Numbered from the stretch's first letter, positions 1-9,124 are shown. The stretch: 64,000 bases of DNA from Treponema sp. C6A8 (GCF_000619925.1 NZ_KK211042.1:1-64000), one strand, 5' to 3'. Made by a program: numbers and translations. The notes: generated from the sequence alone by a model not told the origin.

Positions 1-97
1 TCATGATTAGCAAGCTAACCAATCACGCTCGACTTGCATGCTTAAGACGCGCCGCCAGCGTTCGTTCTGAGCCAGGATCAAACTCTCCATGATTATT
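1..97 (-). rRNA. rrs: 16S ribosomal RNA, 5' end only (partial)
   Basis: The reverse complement of positions 67-86 is the universal bacterial 16S 5' primer site (AGAGTTTGATCCTGGCTCAG). It is followed by conserved 16S sequence containing GAACGCTGGCGGCG and GCATGCAAGTCGA. The gene is on the minus strand and runs out of the window at position 1. The mature 5' end is estimated at about 97 by analogy with E. coli, where this site begins near nucleotide 8; it is not directly visible. Confidence 0.97.
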
Positions 98-444
98 TCA
101 AAACCCCGAAGGGTATTGATTACCAATGAATTAAAGTTCAATCAAGCTTTTTCTTATCTGCTGAATTGATTTACAATCGAACCTCAAGAACTGAGATTCG
201 CGGGTATGTTTTTAATGATACAAAACATATAAAACTTGAACTATACAGTTAGTTATTTCCTTCCCTGTTCTGTCAAAAACCTTTTTAGAAGTGTCGCTCA
301 GCGGTGCTGTGCGACGGTGAAAATTAATATATATTCTTTATAAAAAAGTGTCAACACTTGAGTTATTTATTTTTCAAATATTTTTAAGAAATATTTGTTA
401 TTTTAATTATTGCCGGAACACATCCAGCAATGACATTTTCGTCT
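98..444 (-). other. rRNA operon leader and upstream region, no gene
   Basis: This 347-base stretch has no ORF. On the minus strand it holds the rRNA promoter (326-354), a leader of about 220 nt, and a small CCC-TTCG-GGG hairpin at about 104-113 just before the 16S gene. Upstream of the -35 box the DNA is very AT-rich, as in an UP element. It contains a perfect 9-bp inverted repeat, CAAATATTT at 375-383 and AAATATTTG at 389-397. A second hairpin (409-416 with 424-431) lies just after the exonuclease stop codon and could be a weak terminator, but it lacks a good T-run. Confidence 0.7.
326..354 (-). promoter_or_regulatory. Promoter of the rRNA operon
   Basis: On the minus strand there is a perfect -35 box TTGACA (349-354), a 17-nt spacer and a -10 box TATATT (326-331), placing the start near 319. 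The spacer is almost the same as that of the tRNA-Lys promoter at 50556-50584, which supports a shared stable-RNA promoter design. Confidence 0.85.
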
Positions 445-2346
445 TTATACAACTTCAAAATCTGCAGATAATTCCGGTATATCAACTTTTTTCATCTTTA
501 AAGTGCGCTTATCATTAAGTTCTATATCAGTGATTCCCTTTATAGTAGCCTGCATATCAATTAAAGGAATCAGAAACAAGGCTTCATTTCCTCTAATATC
601 GATACAAACGCCTTCAAAAGTCAATTCAGGATTCTGCAAAAGATAAACAAGCTTCCAGTGGGTATCACTTTTTCGGCTTGCCTTTTTAGCGGCAATAGAA
701 GCGGCATCGCCGGCGGCAACTTTTTCAAGCATTTCATCCTTTGGCATAAGGCGGCGGCCGTCAATAAAAGCGCGGAGCTGCTGGTGGGCAATCAAATCTC
801 CATAGCGGCGGAGAGGTGAAGTAACCTGCGAATAAAAAGAAAGCCCAAGCCCCGCATGTGGAGCAGGAGTAATTCCTACGCTGCGCTTTCGCATGCACTT
901 GATTTTTGCAAAATCGCCGGCAAGACCGTCAGGGATTTTATCAGGAAATTCCGGCGCTTCCTGACTAACAAAAGGAAAAGGAATCTGATTTTTAAATGCA
1001 AACTTTGCAGCACCCTCACCTGCAAGAACCATAAGTTCTGCAATCATTCCGTTACTTTCGTATTTTTCGTCCGGGGCTACGGTAACTTTCTTTGTTTCCT
1101 TATCAACTGTAATATCAACTTCCGGCATCTGAATTGTTACGGCATGATTTTCTTCGCGGCGGGCCTTATTTTTTCTTGCAATTTCAAAAAGAGGCTTTAA
1201 TTCAGGAGACTCTTTTTTATCTTCAGCTTCTTTATAAGTCATGCGGTGAACTGTAATTTTTGTTTTAAGAACTGTACATTCATCAATCTGACAGTCATCA
1301 GTAAGCTTTAACCTGAAAGAAAGGGCACGCGAATCTTCTTTTAAGCCAAGAGCATAATCTTCAAGGGCACTTTCGCAAAGCATTCGGGAAGCCCCTTCAG
1401 GAATATAAAGGGTTGTTCCCCTGCCCCTTGCCGCAATATCGATTTTTGAATCAGGAAGCACAGAACTTGCAGGATCTGCAATATGAACCCAAAGATACTG
1501 GCCGTCCCAGGCTACTGCATCATCAGGGTCATTCGAATGCTCACTGTCTATTGCATAGGAAATTCCCGGCACTTCAACTCTTTCTTCTTCAGGCATTGGG
1601 CCAAGCTGCTCGCTGGCAGAAGAAAAAGAAAAACCAAAACGTGAAGGATGTGGATTTTTTGTATAATCCCAGATTCCTGTGTCTATCAAAAGTTTATGAG
1701 CCTTTTCTATCGTCTGAGAAAAGCCTGCTTCCTGCATAACTTTAGATTTTTCAGTTTTACAGAGGGCAAAAGCTTCAACTTCCCCCATAAATTTTGCATC
1801 TTCAGGAAGATTGAGTTTTTTCTGCTTAAGGCGGGCAATAAATGCTTCCCTTATTTCAGCTTCGTGTTCTTTTTCGTAATTTTTCTGATTAAGGGCATCA
1901 ATTTCTGTCTGAGAACGAGGTGTAAAAATCAGATTTCCGTTTTTGATTTCATTCTGATTAAGTAAAAACTCAGAAGAAGAGGCCAGAACTTTGTAAAAAG
2001 CCCAGATTTCATCAGTTTTAATGCCGCTGCAAGCTAAATCTGCAAGATCAGAAAAAGATAAGGGTTCAAAGGCAGTAGAATCATCACTCTGCAAAAGTTC
2101 CCAGGCTTCATGCAACATTGAAGTAAACTTTTCCCCGTCAGCCGCAAGAATATTTTCCAGAGAAGAACATGGATTATTATGTAAAAGGATTATGTCTTTT
2201 TCGCGCACTTTCTGCTCACCGTAAACGGCTTTTTTGCCGGTTGGAGTGGCTGCAGAAACCAGATAGCGCACAAGATATTTATCGCCGTCACGATCTTCAA
2301 TGACGGCGGCTTGATTTTTATATAATACGACAGATTTTTTTTCCAT
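445..2346 (-). CDS. RNase II/RNB-family 3'-5' exoribonuclease
   Basis: This is a 633-residue protein with an RNB catalytic domain from about residue 260 to 560. The metal-binding aspartate cluster is visible as IDSEHSNDPDDA (D267, D273, D275, D276), and the C-terminal RNB motif TSPLRRYGDL is present. RNB enzymes degrade single-stranded RNA from the 3' end in the cytoplasm. The roughly 250 residues before the domain are not clearly a cold-shock domain, and the C-terminal 60 residues look like a small beta (OB/S1-like) tail. The start ATG lies inside a short hairpin (2346-2372 area), and the gene follows the outer-membrane protein gene by 32 nt. The exact subfamily (RNase II or R) is not settled. 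Confidence 0.93.
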   Translation of the reverse strand: MEKKSVVLYKNQAAVIEDRDGDKYLVRYLVSAATPTGKKAVYGEQKVREKDIILLHNNPCSSLENILAADGEKFTSMLHEAWELLQSDDSTAFEPLSFSDLADLACSGIKTDEIWAFYKVLASSSEFLLNQNEIKNGNLIFTPRSQTEIDALNQKNYEKEHEAEIREAFIARLKQKKLNLPEDAKFMGEVEAFALCKTEKSKVMQEAGFSQTIEKAHKLLIDTGIWDYTKNPHPSRFGFSFSSASEQLGPMPEEERVEVPGISYAIDSEHSNDPDDAVAWDGQYLWVHIADPASSVLPDSKIDIAARGRGTTLYIPEGASRMLCESALEDYALGLKEDSRALSFRLKLTDDCQIDECTVLKTKITVHRMTYKEAEDKKESPELKPLFEIARKNKARREENHAVTIQMPEVDITVDKETKKVTVAPDEKYESNGMIAELMVLAGEGAAKFAFKNQIPFPFVSQEAPEFPDKIPDGLAGDFAKIKCMRKRSVGITPAPHAGLGLSFYSQVTSPLRRYGDLIAHQQLRAFIDGRRLMPKDEMLEKVAAGDAASIAAKKASRKSDTHWKLVYLLQNPELTFEGVCIDIRGNEALFLIPLIDMQATIKGITDIELNDKRTLKMKKVDIPELSADFEVV

Positions 2347-2378
2347 AACCCGAATATATCAGATTATGGAAAAAATGA

Positions 2379-3644
2379 CTATTTAGAACTCTTGCAGGTC
2401 CAGTAAAGTCCTGTTGCCCAGGTATTAAGTTTTTCGTGAGCGTAGTTGTCGCGGTACTGGAAGTCAAGGAAGGCTGTAAAGGAATTATTTTTATCCAAAG
2501 TCCAGGTAAAGTCAGGGCGGATATCAAGAATGCTTCCTCCCCAGTAATCTTTCTTTACAGGATCATCTTCCCACTTGCTGTCTTTTGAACCAAAGGCAAT
2601 TGAAGACCAGCCGCCAAAGGCGAATTTTTCTGCAAACTGCCAGTTAATTCTGATTCCTGTGTAGAAGGCCATTGTGTAATCAGCATAGGTGTAGAAAGTA
2701 AAGCCTGCTTCAGGTTTTAACATAAGGTTGATTTTGCTGAAGTTGAATGTAAGGGCAGCGCCTGTTCCCCAGCGGCCGCCGTTTTCTTTATTGCTCTCTT
2801 TATAATCAATTCCAAGATAAGCATCAAAAATAAATGGCTTGAAGCCGACTGTTACGCCAGTGTAAATATTTCCTGTTGAACGGAAAACACCGTCAACTGC
2901 AGCGGCAATTGTAAGGAAATCAACCGGATGAATTTTTGCGCCGGCATTGAATAAAGGCTTGTCTGTTGTTACTCCGCTTGGAATTGCGGCACCAACTTCA
3001 ATAAAGTCCTTGTAGTGGAAGCGGGCTGCAAGAGATGCTTTTTTCAATTCATCTCTTGGACCACCATTGTAATAAGAAGTATAAGAATTTGCATAATAAG
3101 TATAACCGGCAACATCAGCATCACCAGGCTTTGCGTCTTTAAGACCACCCTGAACGATATGACAGAAAGGCTCCCAGAGATTGCCGTTAAATGTTGGTGC
3201 AGGTCCAACCTTCCATTCAAGGCGGGTTCCCATTCCTAAATCCCAGTATTTATGCGGGTGATAGATAAAGTTTACGTAATAAGATTCTGCCTCACCATTA
3301 GTCCACCAGGAACCATTCTGATAGTGGTTTGTATACCAGAAAGGAGTTATTGTAGTATTTGCAAAATAAAAATCATCTGTAAATTTATTAGCAGCAATAT
3401 TTGTAAGAGCGCCCCAGTTGAGCATTGCATCAACCGTACACTTTGCAACATCAATACGAGCCTGAACTGTATCTACAAAGCCGAAGAAACGCAATCCAGC
3501 AGCATCATATTCGCTGTCATTATTAAAATAAGAATTTCCGAAACTTACCGAAAGGGTATTTTTTACTCCAGGCTCGCTTAAAACCTGAGTCCAGGCTGCA
3601 GCAGTAAACATAAGAGCCGCTGCCAGCGCAACAATTTTTTTCAT
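2379..3644 (-). CDS. Putative outer-membrane beta-barrel protein with signal peptide
   Basis: The chosen start (MKKIVALAAALMF) has an AGGAGG ribosome binding site 8 nt upstream (3651-3657); a longer in-frame start at 3680 lies inside a terminator hairpin and is rejected. The 421-residue product has a classic cleavable signal peptide of about 19 residues. It continues as alternating polar and aromatic segments rich in W, Y and F, as expected for a beta-barrel porin-like protein of the spirochaete outer membrane. No family was recognised. It sits directly after a UgpC-type sugar ABC ATPase gene, separated by a terminator-like hairpin, so a role in solute uptake is possible but only inferred. 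Confidence 0.8.
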   Translation of the reverse strand: MKKIVALAAALMFTAAAWTQVLSEPGVKNTLSVSFGNSYFNNDSEYDAAGLRFFGFVDTVQARIDVAKCTVDAMLNWGALTNIAANKFTDDFYFANTTITPFWYTNHYQNGSWWTNGEAESYYVNFIYHPHKYWDLGMGTRLEWKVGPAPTFNGNLWEPFCHIVQGGLKDAKPGDADVAGYTYYANSYTSYYNGGPRDELKKASLAARFHYKDFIEVGAAIPSGVTTDKPLFNAGAKIHPVDFLTIAAAVDGVFRSTGNIYTGVTVGFKPFIFDAYLGIDYKESNKENGGRWGTGAALTFNFSKINLMLKPEAGFTFYTYADYTMAFYTGIRINWQFAEKFAFGGWSSIAFGSKDSKWEDDPVKKDYWGGSILDIRPDFTWTLDKNNSFTAFLDFQYRDNYAHEKLNTWATGLYWTCKSSK

Positions 3645-3660
3645 TTTTTTTCCTCCTAAA

Positions 3661-3696
3661 ATAAAAAAAAAGCACCGCACCCGAAGGTACGATGCT
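3661..3696 (-). terminator. Terminator-like hairpin between ugpC and the OMP gene
   Basis: On the minus strand an 11-bp stem (3671-3681 with 3686-3696) closed by a TTCG tetraloop is followed by a T-run (3662-3670). The downstream gene's ribosome binding site starts 4 nt later, so there is no room for a promoter between them. The hairpin must therefore be partly read through or act as a leader attenuator. Confidence 0.85.
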
Positions 3697-3743
3697 TCTG
3701 TTTTAACAGATTATTATGTTTTAGTCAAAAAGACAGGCATTAA

Positions 3744-4865
3744 TTACCATTTCTTTTCGATTACATCACAAATATTCTTTTCACCTTCATCAAGTGAGAA
3801 GAATTTTGCTTTTTCCATGTTAGGAACAACGTTTACAGAATCGCCAAGGCGGAATTCTGCATTTGCAGTTGTTTTAGCAATAATCTGCTGACCTTTGTTT
3901 GATACAAGGTAAAGGTGTGTTTCAGCACCAAGAGGTTCTTTGTTAACAATCTTCATCTGCATATCATCTTTTGCAGCTGGCTTGTCAACATAAGTCAAGT
4001 CTTCTGGGCGGATACCGAATGAAACTTCTTTTCCAACATAAGCTTTAAGAGACTTAGCCTGTTCAGCTGTTGGGTTAATTTCAAATGAACCTTCATCACA
4101 AACGATTGCACCGTTCTTTTCAAGAACTTTTACAGTCAAGAAGTTCATTGGAGGAGTTCCGATGAATCCTGCTACGAACTTGTTGATTGGGTTGTTGTAC
4201 AAGTACAATGGTGCACCAATCTGCTGGATGAAACCGTCTTTCATTACAACGATTTTTGTACCAAGAGTCATAGCTTCAATCTGGTCGTGAGTTACGTAAA
4301 TCATTGTAGCCTGAAGTCTGTTGTGAAGAGCAGCCAACTCAGAACGCATTGTTACACGAAGTTTTGCATCCAGGTTAGAAAGTGGTTCATCGAACAAGAA
4401 TACTTTAGGGTTACGAACGATAGCACGTCCTACAGCAACACGCTGGCGCTGTCCACCAGAAAGTGCCTTTGGTTTTCTTTCAAGATACTGTTCAAGGTCG
4501 AGCTGTTTTGCAGCATCACGAACACGGCGGTCGATTTCTGCCTTATCCATCTTGCGGATTTTAAGACCGAAAGCCATGTTGTCATATACTGTCATATGTG
4601 GATAAAGAGCGTAGTTCTGGAATACCATTGCGATATCACGGTCTTTTGGAGGAACGTCGTTCATCTCAACGCCATCGATATACAATTTACCTTCGGAAAT
4701 GTCTTCCAAACCAGCGATCATACGGAGAGTTGTTGACTTACCGCATCCTGAAGGACCTACGAATACGCAGAATTCCTTGTCTTCAATTGTGATATTGGAA
4801 TTTGTTACAGCGTGAACTCCGCCGTCATAGATTTTACCAATACCTTTAAGCTCTACTTTTGCCAT
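3744..4865 (-). CDS. ugpC: ABC transporter ATP-binding protein, UgpC/MsmK/MalK family
   Basis: This 373-residue cytoplasmic ATPase energises binding-protein-dependent sugar or glycerol-phosphate importers. Visible motifs are Walker A GPSGCGKST (37-45), a Q-loop at VFQNYALYPH, the signature LSGGQRQRVAVGRA (from 135), Walker B VFLFDEP (155-161) and the switch histidine H193. A TOBE/MalK-type regulatory domain fills the C-terminal 130 residues. The ATG has an AGGAGG site (4873-4878) and a promoter at 4901-4929. No permease or binding-protein genes are adjacent, which is typical of shared multitask ATPases of the MsmK/UgpC type. Confidence 0.95.
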   Translation of the reverse strand: MAKVELKGIGKIYDGGVHAVTNSNITIEDKEFCVFVGPSGCGKSTTLRMIAGLEDISEGKLYIDGVEMNDVPPKDRDIAMVFQNYALYPHMTVYDNMAFGLKIRKMDKAEIDRRVRDAAKQLDLEQYLERKPKALSGGQRQRVAVGRAIVRNPKVFLFDEPLSNLDAKLRVTMRSELAALHNRLQATMIYVTHDQIEAMTLGTKIVVMKDGFIQQIGAPLYLYNNPINKFVAGFIGTPPMNFLTVKVLEKNGAIVCDEGSFEINPTAEQAKSLKAYVGKEVSFGIRPEDLTYVDKPAAKDDMQMKIVNKEPLGAETHLYLVSNKGQQIIAKTTANAEFRLGDSVNVVPNMEKAKFFSLDEGEKNICDVIEKKW

Positions 4866-4900
4866 TATTGGCCTCCTGATAGGGTTATATTATTATTTCA

Positions 4901-4929
4901 ATTTTATTCGACATCATGGCAGAAGTCAA
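4901..4929 (-). promoter_or_regulatory. Promoter of ugpC
   Basis: On the minus strand: TTGACT (4924-4929), 17-nt spacer, TAAAAT (4901-4906). It lies in the gap between the phosphohexomutase stop and the ugpC ribosome binding site. Confidence 0.75.
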
Positions 4930-4957
4930 ATTCAAATTGTTAGATTTATGAAAAATT

Positions 4958-6478
4958 TTACATTAAGCTGCTGCGGTCCAGGCGGTCAAATCCGTCTGTA
5001 AGCTTGCGGGCAATTTCCACAAGCTTGGCAAGGTCGCCTTTGCGTCCGCCTTCAATGTTCAAAGGCATTACAGGATCATGAAGACTGAGGCGGAGCAAAA
5101 TCCAGCCCTGAACTTCTTCAGATTTGAATGAAAGACGAACACCTTCGTAAGACTGAGGCATTGTGTAGCCTGCAGCAGCGGCACGAGATTTGAACTCTTG
5201 CAAAACTTTATTTCCGTATTCCTTAAAGTCATCGCCGGAAATCTTAAAGCGGAACTCCCCTTCTTCTACAAGAGGAGGAAGTTTTTCTATAAGACTGTCC
5301 AGTTTTTTACCTTCTTTAGCTGCCTTTGCAAGGGCAATAACAAGTTTTACGGCAAGGAAGGCACCGTCATCAAGGAAGAAGTTATCTTTCAGCGCACCGT
5401 GACCGCTTGTTTCCATGGCAAGTGGCGCAACAGTTCCGGCAGCATTGAGCTCCTTCTGCTTGTTGATAACGTTTTTGTAGCCTCTCATATAGCAGAGGTG
5501 CTTAAGGCCAAGAACTTCTTCCAGAAAGTAAGTAAGGCGGTCAGAAGTAACGCTGTCTGTAATGATTGTACTTCCAGGATATTCCGGAGCAAGGATTGCA
5601 GAAATCATGGCGATGATTGAATCGCGGTTAACTTCGCTTCCGTCACTCAAAACGGCACTCATTCGGTCTACGTCGGTATCGAAAATAAGTCCCAGGTCTG
5701 CCTTGTTCTTCAAAACGGCGCTGCGAATTGCTTCCATTGCCTGTTTGTTTTCCGGGTTTGGAATATGATTTGGAAAGTTTCCGTCAGGTTCAAGGAACTG
5801 GCTTCCGCTTACGTCGGCGCCTAAAGGAGCAAGAATCTTATCTACAAAGAATCCCGAGGCACCGTTTCCGCTGTCTACAACAATGTGAAGCTTAGAAAGA
5901 GGCTTTTCTCCATCACTAATTCCCTCTTTAATCTTGTTTTTAAGGTATTCGGCGTAAATGGAAATCAAATCACATTCAGCGTCAGCCTTAAATCCGCCCG
6001 CAAGCAGGTCAGAAGCGGCTTTATCTTCCATTTTTGAAGCAATTTTAAGGACATCAGTAATATCTTCATGCTCAAGACCGCCGTCTGCATTAAAGAACTT
6101 AATTCCGTTTCTATTGAAAGGAAGATGGCTTGCAGTAATCATTGCAGAGCCGTCAAATTTTGTCTGGTCAAAGACAATTGACATGAACATTGCAGGGGTC
6201 GTTGCCATATTGCAGTTTACAACCTTGGCTCCGGCGTGAACGATACCGCATGCAAGCGCATTTAAAAGCGCAGGACCGGATACCCGGGAATCCCTGCCGA
6301 CACCAATTTTCAAATCACCGGCAGCCTTTCCAGTTTTTTTAGAAAGCCATTCCACAAAGGCGCATCCGATTTTTACAGCAATCGGATTTGTAAGGTTTAC
6401 GTTTTCCCCTTCAACGCCTTCAAGCGCAACACCACGAACGTCACTTCCGTTCTGCAGTTTCATAATGTCAAATGCCAT
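4958..6478 (-). CDS. Phosphohexomutase (phosphoglucomutase/phosphomannomutase)
   Basis: This 506-residue enzyme of the alpha-D-phosphohexomutase superfamily interconverts hexose 1- and 6-phosphates to feed cell-envelope sugar synthesis. The phosphoserine loop is TASHLP (S117; TASHNP is usual). The metal loop is DTDVDR (D267, D269, D271), and the sugar-binding loop is ETSGH (356-360). The four-domain length is normal. The start has a GAGGAA site 7 nt upstream. It lies 37 nt after the PAP2 phosphatase gene and is probably transcribed with it. Whether glucose or mannose phosphate is preferred cannot be told from sequence alone. Confidence 0.92.
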   Translation of the reverse strand: MAFDIMKLQNGSDVRGVALEGVEGENVNLTNPIAVKIGCAFVEWLSKKTGKAAGDLKIGVGRDSRVSGPALLNALACGIVHAGAKVVNCNMATTPAMFMSIVFDQTKFDGSAMITASHLPFNRNGIKFFNADGGLEHEDITDVLKIASKMEDKAASDLLAGGFKADAECDLISIYAEYLKNKIKEGISDGEKPLSKLHIVVDSGNGASGFFVDKILAPLGADVSGSQFLEPDGNFPNHIPNPENKQAMEAIRSAVLKNKADLGLIFDTDVDRMSAVLSDGSEVNRDSIIAMISAILAPEYPGSTIITDSVTSDRLTYFLEEVLGLKHLCYMRGYKNVINKQKELNAAGTVAPLAMETSGHGALKDNFFLDDGAFLAVKLVIALAKAAKEGKKLDSLIEKLPPLVEEGEFRFKISGDDFKEYGNKVLQEFKSRAAAAGYTMPQSYEGVRLSFKSEEVQGWILLRLSLHDPVMPLNIEGGRKGDLAKLVEIARKLTDGFDRLDRSSLM

Positions 6479-6515
6479 AGTTTTTTTCCTCTAATTTATT
6501 TTTTTTATAATCTTT

Positions 6516-7367
6516 CTATTTTCTGATTGTGAACACAAGGGCTCCAGGCGCAAGGTTCATTTCAAGTCCGCGAGTCTTTTCAACTTTATTAGCAGAAGTT
6601 TTTCTTGAAGAAGGCAGCAGGGTATGAATCCAAGGGATTAAAAATCCGTATGCCGAACCAATCACAGCTCCAGTTAATACGTCTGTAAAATAATGACAGC
6701 CGCCAGCCATACGAAGGGCTGCCACAGTAGTTGCAAGACCAAAGCTTATGCCTGTTACACCCCAGCGCCAGCCAGATTCCGGATAATATTGCCAGAATAC
6801 ATAGCTTGTAAAAGCCGCAGATGCAAATGTAATTGAAGTATGTCCAGATGGAAATGATTTTTTCCAGTCGCCGTTTTTAAGGTCTTCATCAGGAGTTCCA
6901 TCATAATACATATAAGGTCGGGTACGAAGGACACAGTTTTTTATAAGGTCTGTAGTTCCCCAGGTCCACAAAAGAGTTTCGCCGTACATAGTCGCAAGCG
7001 TAAACCACTCGGATTTTTGAGTAGTAAAGGCAAAAAGCGGAACAGGAGCCAGAAGCATGGCAGTTCGCACGATATCACAGGTTACATCCAGTCCTTTTGA
7101 ATATTTATTCATAAAAAGCTGGTCAAATGCCGGAACAGAACTTTTATCTTCCAGGTTTCCGTTATATTCATCATGATTCAGCTTGCAAAAGTTATCTAAA
7201 ACAAAAATAGTTCCTGCAAAGGCAGCGCCGCTTCCAAAAAGAATAGGATCAAGAACCGGCGAAAGATTAAAAACTTTTTCCTGACTTAGAGCAGGCCTTA
7301 CATCATCACAAAAAGCATGAACACTAAAGAAAGCCAGAAGGCTTATAACTGCACAAATTTTTTTCAT
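6516..7367 (-). CDS. PAP2-family phosphatase, exported or membrane-attached
   Basis: This 283-residue protein has an N-terminal signal peptide (cleavage near residue 20) and the three PAP2 motifs. They are K143...R150-P151, the PSGH block ending at H176, and R219...H225...D229. Such enzymes dephosphorylate lipid phosphates (undecaprenyl pyrophosphate, phosphatidate, phosphatidylglycerophosphate) at the outer face of the membrane. Several hydrophobic helices surround the motifs. There is no Shine-Dalgarno sequence, and a -10 box (TATAAT, 7374-7379) ends exactly 6 nt before the ATG, so the mRNA may be leaderless. The substrate is unknown. Confidence 0.9.
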   Translation of the reverse strand: MKKICAVISLLAFFSVHAFCDDVRPALSQEKVFNLSPVLDPILFGSGAAFAGTIFVLDNFCKLNHDEYNGNLEDKSSVPAFDQLFMNKYSKGLDVTCDIVRTAMLLAPVPLFAFTTQKSEWFTLATMYGETLLWTWGTTDLIKNCVLRTRPYMYYDGTPDEDLKNGDWKKSFPSGHTSITFASAAFTSYVFWQYYPESGWRWGVTGISFGLATTVAALRMAGGCHYFTDVLTGAVIGSAYGFLIPWIHTLLPSSRKTSANKVEKTRGLEMNLAPGALVFTIRK

Positions 7368-7373
7368 ATTTCA

Positions 7374-7402
7374 ATTATAACACAGATGAGGGGTAATATT
7401 AA
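7374..7402 (-). promoter_or_regulatory. Candidate leaderless promoter of the PAP2 gene
   Basis: On the minus strand: TTAATA (7397-7402), 17-nt spacer, perfect TATAAT (7374-7379). Only 6 nt separate the -10 box from the ATG, so transcription would begin at or next to the start codon. Confidence 0.6.
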
Positions 7403-7508
7403 ATGCATTGGAAGCTTTACTGAAGTTTTTCTTACTTTCAAAAGGTAGCATTTTTTTTATTATGCGTATAAAATTATTATAACAAAAAAATATTAAGGTC
7501 AAAATAGA

Positions 7509-8342
7509 ATGTCAAAGAAAGTCGTATTAATCACAGGCGCATCTTCAGGGATTGGACTGACAACAGCGAAGATGCTTTTGAAAGATGGGTACACTGTATA
7601 CTGCGCAGCGCGAAGAACCGAACTGATGGAAAGCCTGAAGGAAGATGGAGGACACACTGTATTCCTTGACTTAAACGATGATGCATCCATCAAATCATGC
7701 GTTGATTCGGTTCTTAAGGCAGAAGGTCATGTTGACATTCTGATTAACAATGCCGGCTATGCTACAGGCGGCTCTCTTGAAGACACATCAATTGAAGAAG
7801 CAAAACGTCAGTTTGAAGTAAACGTTTTTGGTCTGATAAGAATTACCCAGCTCTGCCTTCCTTCAATGAGGGAACAGAAAAGCGGATTAATCATAAACAT
7901 TTCTTCTATGGCAGGCTTATTCTCAAGTCCTTTTCTGGGCTGGTACCATGCCGCAAAATATTCTGTAGAAGCCCTGAGCGATTCTTTGCGAAATGAAGTA
8001 AAATCCTTTGGAATTAAGGTTGCAATTATTGAACCTGGCCTTATTAAAACAAACTGGGGCGTTATTGCCGGCAATGTAATTGAAAAGAATTCCGGAAGCA
8101 CAGCCTACAAGGACAATGCCCTTCTCTATTCTGATTTTTACAAGCGAAACTATAATGAAAATGCAAAAGTTTCAAATCCTTCTGTAATTTCAAAGGCAAT
8201 CTACAAGGCAATCAAAGCCAGAAATCCAAAAAGCCGCTACAGAACAGGAAAATATTCTCATTCCTTTGTATTCTTAAAACGAATTTTACCGGACTGGCTC
8301 TTTGATTTCTGCACAGACAGACTGATTAAGTATTTTGGATAA
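7509..8342 (+). CDS. Short-chain dehydrogenase/reductase (SDR) oxidoreductase
   Basis: This 277-residue classical SDR has the Rossmann glycine motif TGASSGIG (9-16), the NNAG motif (80-83), the catalytic serine S133 and the YHAAK catalytic pair (Y146, K150). The arginines after strand two (CAARR) suggest NADP(H). The ribosome binding site is a weak AAGG about 10 nt upstream. It stands alone, divergent from the PAP2 gene and convergent with the lipoprotein gene, so its substrate cannot be inferred from context. Confidence 0.93.
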   Translation: MSKKVVLITGASSGIGLTTAKMLLKDGYTVYCAARRTELMESLKEDGGHTVFLDLNDDASIKSCVDSVLKAEGHVDILINNAGYATGGSLEDTSIEEAKRQFEVNVFGLIRITQLCLPSMREQKSGLIINISSMAGLFSSPFLGWYHAAKYSVEALSDSLRNEVKSFGIKVAIIEPGLIKTNWGVIAGNVIEKNSGSTAYKDNALLYSDFYKRNYNENAKVSNPSVISKAIYKAIKARNPKSRYRTGKYSHSFVFLKRILPDWLFDFCTDRLIKYFG

Positions 8343-8353
8343 GGATTAAACAG

Positions 8354-9124
8354 TTAGTTTTCGTAGGTATTATCAACTATACAAAGAGTGCCAAGATGAC
8401 AAATAGGGCTGTAATAAGTTGTAAAACTTGAATCATGCCCTTTTGTAAAGGCATATAAAGTCACATACCAGCAATTCTCTTTAGTAACAGATGTATTTGT
8501 ACTTACGTCGTCCTCATAATAAGTAGAACGCGGAAGAGGCGCAGAGTAATAGTTTGTATATCGCACAAAATCAAAATATCGTGAACCATAATATCTAACC
8601 GGCACACCGACTTTGCCTTCATTAAATTTTATAAAAGCCCTGTATTCCTCTTTATCCTGTTCTTGAAGATATTGAGTAAGGCGGATTTTTACCCTGACAG
8701 CAGAACCGTCATGATTTACAAAAGTATCATCAGAAGAAGAATTATTCTTTAATTTCTGAAATTTATATGAGTTTATAAGTGATGAAGCGGAACTTGCCTT
8801 TGTAGAAGCATTATTTGCAAGAACATTCAGGGCGCTGTATTCAGAAGCACAGGTTGAATAATTTGAATAAATCTTATAATAAACATCCGTGCCGTCAACG
8901 CTAAAAGAACCTTCTGAGCTGTCACTGGGATTTGTAGTAAATTCGACATATTTGTTCGGGAAGGTCAAAGGGTTGCTTTCTGAATAAACCGGACAAAAAA
9001 TGGAAGAAGGCCCATTCAATACATAATATTCATCCAGTCCGCATGAAGGATTTAAAATAACAAAGCACGCAACAAACATACAAGAAAGAGTGATATTTAA
9101 TGTACGTTTTATGCGTGCTTTCAT
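8354..9124 (-). CDS. Putative lipoprotein, function unknown
   Basis: The 256-residue product starts with a basic n-region and a hydrophobic stretch ending in the lipobox-like NPSC with cysteine C28, a relaxed box of the kind spirochaetes accept. The mature part is rich in Ser, Tyr, Thr and Asn with no recognised domain. It lies 31 nt downstream of the TPR membrane protein gene and probably shares its transcript, though no clear ribosome binding site is visible. It converges on the SDR gene with an 11-nt gap. Export and lipidation are inferences. Confidence 0.7.
   Translation of the reverse strand: MKARIKRTLNITLSCMFVACFVILNPSCGLDEYYVLNGPSSIFCPVYSESNPLTFPNKYVEFTTNPSDSSEGSFSVDGTDVYYKIYSNYSTCASEYSALNVLANNASTKASSASSLINSYKFQKLKNNSSSDDTFVNHDGSAVRVKIRLTQYLQEQDKEEYRAFIKFNEGKVGVPVRYYGSRYFDFVRYTNYYSAPLPRSTYYEDDVSTNTSVTKENCWYVTLYAFTKGHDSSFTTYYSPICHLGTLCIVDNTYEN

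Noticed and set aside
4958..6478. Variant active-site loops TASHLP and ETSGH in the phosphohexomutase as signs of a new activity
   Set aside because: Such substitutions occur within the PGM/PMM subfamily, and the key Ser, Asp and His residues are intact.
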